7,859 nucleotides of DNA from an uncultured bacterium (GTDB lineage: Bacteria > Actinomycetota > Coriobacteriia > Coriobacteriales > Coriobacteriaceae). Location: positions 1-7,859 of the forward strand of contig CAJMRE010000054.1 of the NCBI GenBank assembly GCA_905215755.1. The letters are read 5' to 3'. Shown one piece after another: positions 5,611 through 7,859 of this stretch. How positions within the stretch are numbered: the stretch's first letter is position 1; each line of letters begins with the position of its first letter. The translations under genes and the position numbers were made by a program. The notes beneath the pieces are model-generated. The model was not told the DNA's origin, searched no databases, and saw only the letters and a list, made by a program, of their open reading frames with translations.

Positions 5611-6078
5611 TTAGGCTTCGTCGACGATCTTAAGGGCGCGCGTGTGATCGATCTCGTTGAGGAGGTTAACGCGACGCTCGTGACGACCGCCCTCAAACTC
5701 GGCGTCGAGCCACTCGTCGACGATCATCTTGGCGAGCTCGGAGCCCACGACGCGGGCGCCAAAAGCGAGCACGTTGGTATTGTTGTGCATGCGGGAGAGC
5801 TTGGCGCTGAAGGGCTCGGAGCACACGACGGCGCGTACGCCCTCGACCTTGTTGGCAGCCAGGCTGATACCGACGCCGGTGCCACAGATCAGGATGCCTA
5901 GATCGACGTCGCCGTTGGCAACGGCCTTACCCACCTTGTAGCCGGCGATGGGGTAGTCAAAGCTCTCGGAGGTGTCGGTGCCAAAGTTCACGACCTCGCA
6001 GCCGCGCTCCTTCAGGTGCTCGGAGATGATGTTCTTGAGCTCGACGGCGGCGTGGTCGTTACCGATACCGATCTTCAT
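5611..6078 (-). CDS. rpiB: Ribose-5-phosphate isomerase B
   Basis: A 155-residue cytoplasmic isomerase of the RpiB/LacA/LacB family, interconverting ribose 5-phosphate and ribulose 5-phosphate in the non-oxidative pentose phosphate pathway. The N terminus MKIGIGNDHAA carries D8-H9. The core motif ICGTGVGISLAANK (64-77) holds the catalytic base C65 and T67. H98 and N99 in RMHNNTNVLAFGARV match the ring-opening histidine region, and R132-H133 fit the phosphate-binding arginines. Length is near the family's 145-150. The ATG (6076-6078) has GAGGA eight bases upstream on the minus strand. Galactose-6-phosphate isomerase subunits are related but come as lacA/lacB pairs with tagatose genes; none is here. 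RpiB can also act on allose 6-phosphate, so that side activity cannot be excluded. It is convergent with ndk and divergent from the desulfidase gene. Confidence 0.95.
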   Translation of the reverse strand: MKIGIGNDHAAVELKNIISEHLKERGCEVVNFGTDTSESFDYPIAGYKVGKAVANGDVDLGILICGTGVGISLAANKVEGVRAVVCSEPFSAKLSRMHNNTNVLAFGARVVGSELAKMIVDEWLDAEFEGGRHERRVNLLNEIDHTRALKIVDEA

Positions 6079-6138
6079 GGATAGTTCCTCTCTGGTCTGT
6101 GCGGCGAGATTGCTAAAGGTTTTACCGCGTTCGACTGC

Positions 6139-6167
6139 ATGATAGCGCGACTTTTGTGTAAACGCTT
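6139..6167 (-). promoter_or_regulatory. Candidate rpiB promoter
   Basis: On the minus strand, TATCAT (plus bases 6139-6144) matches the -10 consensus at five of six positions, about 60 nt upstream of the rpiB ATG. The -35 position, 17 bp away, is a poor AAGCGT and coincides with one AAACGCTT repeat (6160-6167), so the promoter may depend on or be blocked by a regulator there. Confidence 0.35.
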
Positions 6168-6190
6168 GGGCGTTTTTTGGTCAAACGCTT
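6160..6190. repeat. Paired AAACGCTT sites in rpiB-desulfidase intergenic region
   Basis: AAACGCTT occurs at 6160-6167 and 6183-6190, 23 bp apart in the same orientation. The sequence fits the AANCGNTT core common among LacI-family operators, and the first copy sits in TGTAAACGCT, close to half of a CcpA-type cre site. The first copy also forms a small hairpin (AAACGC 6160-6165 with GCGTTT 6170-6175) followed by more T. An operator role is inference; a LacI-type sugar regulator would fit rpiB better than the desulfidase. Confidence 0.35.
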
Positions 6191-6220
6191 TAGCATGCAA
6201 CAAGACCGGTTTCTCATGAA

Positions 6221-6252
6221 TGAATGCCGTCAGTTTGCGCCTGAATGCCGTC
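6221..6252. repeat. Direct repeat TGAATGCCGTC upstream of the desulfidase gene
   Basis: The 11-mer TGAATGCCGTC occurs at 6221-6231 and again at 6242-6252. The copies are offset by exactly 21 bp, two helical turns, which would place a bound protein on the same DNA face. An exact 11-mer pair inside a 271-bp gap is unlikely by chance. It lies about 100 bp before the desulfidase ATG and upstream of the likely promoter, the usual place for an activator. In Escherichia coli a comparable desulfidase operon is controlled by a cysteine-responsive Lrp-type activator; any parallel here is inference. Confidence 0.45.
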
Positions 6253-6266
6253 TACCGGAACCTGGG

Positions 6267-6312
6267 TTGCGGTTTTTGATGCATTGTTATCAAATAAAAG
6301 AGCTAATTATTA
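6267..6312 (+). promoter_or_regulatory. AT-rich probable promoter region of the desulfidase gene
   Basis: This AT-rich stretch interrupts a GC-rich context just before the gene. Possible pairs are TTGCGG (6267-6272) with TCAAAT (6290-6295), spacer 17, and TTGTTA (6284-6289) with TTATTA (6307-6312), spacer 17. Each is only a partial match, so the exact start cannot be chosen. Confidence 0.3.
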
Positions 6313-6349
6313 TTGAGAGCCCAGCCCGTTATACAAGTAGGAGATACCT

Positions 6350-7669
6350 ATGCCTGCCGATTCCCTTCGTGATGCCGCGTTTTGCGATGTTTTGAACCGC
6401 GAACTTGTTTGTGCACTCGGCTGCACCGAGCCCATTGCCGTTGCTTATGCAGCGGCGCTGGCGAGCCAGACGCTCGGTTGCGAACCCGATCATATGGATG
6501 TTGCCTGCTCGGGCAACATCATCAAGAACGTCAAGAGCGTGACCGTGCCCAACTCGGGCGGTATGCACGGTATTGAGGCCGCGGCCGTGCTGGGTGCCGT
6601 GGGCGGCGACGCCAAGAGCGCGCTCGAGGTGCTCGAGAGCGTCGATGACGCGGACCGCGCCCGCGTGGCCGAGCTGCTTGCCGATGCGGACTACTGCGAT
6701 GTGTCGCTTGTCGAGGGTGTGCCCAACCTCTACATCAAGGTGACTGCGACGGCCGGGGGCCATACCGCGGTCGTCGAGATTACCGATCACCACACTAATG
6801 TCACGTGCCATACGCTCGACGGTATTCCGGTATGCGGTAAGTCGGCGGGGGAGTGCGCCGCCTGCGCCGAGCGCGTGGTGGCCGAGCGTGCGGCAGATAA
6901 CGCCGACACGCCCATGTCGATCGAGACCATCATCGACTTTATCGAGGACGGTGACATTGAGGACGCCCGCGCTGCCGTTGAGCGTCAGATTGAGCTGAAT
7001 GGCGCGATCAGTGCCGAGGGTCTCGCGCACGCTTGGGGCGCCGAGGTGGGCCGTACGCTGCTGGGTGCTCGTGCCGATGACGTCGCCTGCCGCGCCCGTG
7101 CCCGTGCGGCCGCCGGGTCCGACGCCCGCATGAACGGTTGCGCGCTGCCGGTCGCCATTGTGTGCGGCTCGGGCAATCAGGGCATTACCTGCGCATTGCC
7201 CGTCATGGAGTATGCCGAGTACCTGCGTTGCGACCACGAGCGCCTGGTGCGCGCCGTGATGCTGTCCGATCTTATCGCCGTGCATATCAAGAGCTATATT
7301 GGTGCGCTTTCGGCGTTTTGCGGTGCTATTTGCGCTGCGTGCGGCGCCGGCGCTGCGATTACCTGGCTGTGCGGTGGCACGCGCGAACAGATTGGCGCGA
7401 CCGTCTCGAACACGCTCGGTAACGTGGGCGGCATCGTGTGCGACGGCGCCAAGGCGAGCTGTGCCGCCAAGATCTCGGCTGCCGTCGATGCGGCGATTCT
7501 GGGCCATGATATGGCCATGCAGGGTCGCGGCTTCCGCGCCGGCGAGGGCCTGATCCAAGATACCGTTGAGCAAACAATCGCCAGTATGGGCTACGTAGGC
7601 CGCGTGGGCATGAAGGACACCGACATCGAGATCCTCAACATCATGATCGGCAAAACCCAGGTGTGCTAG
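6350..7669 (+). CDS. L-cysteine desulfidase (UPF0597/YhaM family)
   Basis: A 439-residue cytoplasmic iron-sulfur enzyme that breaks L-cysteine into pyruvate, ammonia and hydrogen sulfide without pyridoxal phosphate. It belongs to the family of Methanocaldococcus MJ1025 and E. coli YhaM/CyuA. C25 in ALGC25TEPIAVAYA, C281 in GNQGITC281, and C324 and C331 (seven apart) match, in order and spacing, the four cysteines I recall as [4Fe-4S] ligands. The conserved SGNIIKNVKSVTVPNSGG segment spans about 55-72, and the C-terminal glycine/alanine-rich part is typical of the family, which resembles serine dehydratase alpha domains. No membrane segment stands out. The ATG at 6350 has TAGGAG seven bases upstream, and length is normal. 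The gene stands alone, without the cysteine permease seen next to it in some bacteria. Direct repeats upstream suggest regulation. Serine dehydratase proper is less likely, as its SDH motifs are absent. Confidence 0.9.
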   Translation: MPADSLRDAAFCDVLNRELVCALGCTEPIAVAYAAALASQTLGCEPDHMDVACSGNIIKNVKSVTVPNSGGMHGIEAAAVLGAVGGDAKSALEVLESVDDADRARVAELLADADYCDVSLVEGVPNLYIKVTATAGGHTAVVEITDHHTNVTCHTLDGIPVCGKSAGECAACAERVVAERAADNADTPMSIETIIDFIEDGDIEDARAAVERQIELNGAISAEGLAHAWGAEVGRTLLGARADDVACRARARAAAGSDARMNGCALPVAIVCGSGNQGITCALPVMEYAEYLRCDHERLVRAVMLSDLIAVHIKSYIGALSAFCGAICAACGAGAAITWLCGGTREQIGATVSNTLGNVGGIVCDGAKASCAAKISAAVDAAILGHDMAMQGRGFRAGEGLIQDTVEQTIASMGYVGRVGMKDTDIEILNIMIGKTQVC

Positions 7670-7696
7670 TTACGCGGTTTTACCAAACCGCGTAAC
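7669..7696 (+). terminator. Perfect hairpin overlapping the desulfidase stop codon
   Basis: GTTACGCGGTTT (7669-7680) pairs perfectly with AAACCGCGTAAC (7685-7696) around a TACC loop, 12 base pairs. The first G is the last base of the TAG stop. No T tract follows (CAGTCGACG), so it is an atypical terminator or a 3'-end stabiliser rather than a classic one. Confidence 0.5.
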
Positions 7697-7709
7697 CAGT
7701 CGACGCTGC

Positions 7710-7807
7710 AAATGCCCCTAAGCGGCAATCTGCCTTTCAATCGTCGGGCATGGCCAGAAGGCCTATGCCCTCCTCTTTCAAGGCACATTGCTCGCTTAGG
7801 GACATTT
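7710..7807. repeat. 98-nt imperfect inverted-repeat element
   Basis: Nested pairing spans the whole element: AAATG (7710-7714) with CATTT (7803-7807); CCCTAAGCG (7716-7724) with CGCTTAGGG (7793-7801); GCAAT (7725-7729) with ATTGC (7787-7791); TGCCTT (7731-7736) with AAGGCA (7780-7785). Single mismatches or one bulged T separate these arms. After an internal loop, GGGCAT-GGCC (7746-7755) pairs with GGCC-T-ATGCCC (7760-7770) around AGAA. The whole looks like a small non-autonomous palindromic repeat or a structured RNA. No target-site duplication is evident. A minus-strand frame is open across it from the right edge to a stop at 7666, so partial coding is not excluded. I cannot identify a known family. 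Confidence 0.55.
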
Positions 7808-7859
7808 TCGCTCATATGACCCAATCCGCTGTCAAGAGCCACAATGGCCCCGCCGACCG

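Noticed and set aside
6329..7573. 414-codon frame antisense to the desulfidase gene
   Set aside because: Same antisense effect; the plus-strand gene has conserved motifs and a ribosome site.
7666..7859. Minus-strand frame open from the right edge to a stop at 7666
   Set aside because: No ribosome site, no recognisable domain, and it runs through two hairpins including the 98-nt element; most likely chance, though the missing flank prevents certainty.
7815..7859. Plus-strand ATG at 7815 opening a frame to the window edge (MTQSAVKSHNGPADR)
   Set aside because: The only possible ribosome site (AGGGA near 7798) is 12 bases away and inside the hairpin arm; 15 codons are too few to judge.

Overview
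The window is about 7.9 kb of GC-rich bacterial chromosome. It carries ordinary housekeeping and amino-acid genes on both strands. Gene content, codon choice (strong preference for G/C-ending codons) and recurring GAAAGG/AAAGGAG-type ribosome sites fit an anaerobic gut actinobacterium of the Coriobacteriia, probably close to Collinsella. That placement comes from overall resemblance and was not checked by any search. No rRNA, tRNA, CRISPR array, transposase or phage gene is visible.

Layout, left to right. A Cof-type HAD phosphatase (108-935, minus) follows an edge hairpin. A relatively AT-rich stretch (936-1489) holds an uncertain 122-codon minus-strand frame and the argG upstream region. argG (1490-2716) and argH (3239-4669), both plus, encode the last two steps of arginine synthesis, citrulline to argininosuccinate to arginine. 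They are separated by 522 bp containing a run of RNA hairpins and a 56-codon small gene with a good Shine-Dalgarno site (2950-3120). After argH come a terminator, a hairpin, two candidate promoters and ndk (5055-5459, plus). ndk and the converging rpiB (5611-6078, minus) share a three-hairpin terminator zone.

rpiB and a stand-alone L-cysteine desulfidase gene (6350-7669, plus) diverge from a 271-bp intergenic region. This holds two sets of short direct repeats that look like regulator sites. The right end (7670-7859) has no confident gene but contains two striking hairpins: a perfect 12-bp stem starting in the desulfidase stop codon, and a roughly 98-nt imperfect cruciform-like element.

Functionally, the arg genes form one pathway. 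ndk (nucleotide balance), rpiB (pentose phosphate interconversion) and the desulfidase (cysteine to pyruvate, ammonia and sulfide) look like independent units. I found no convincing new multi-gene system. The parts most worth following up are the small gene and structured RNA between argG and argH, the repeats upstream of the desulfidase, and the large hairpin at the right end.
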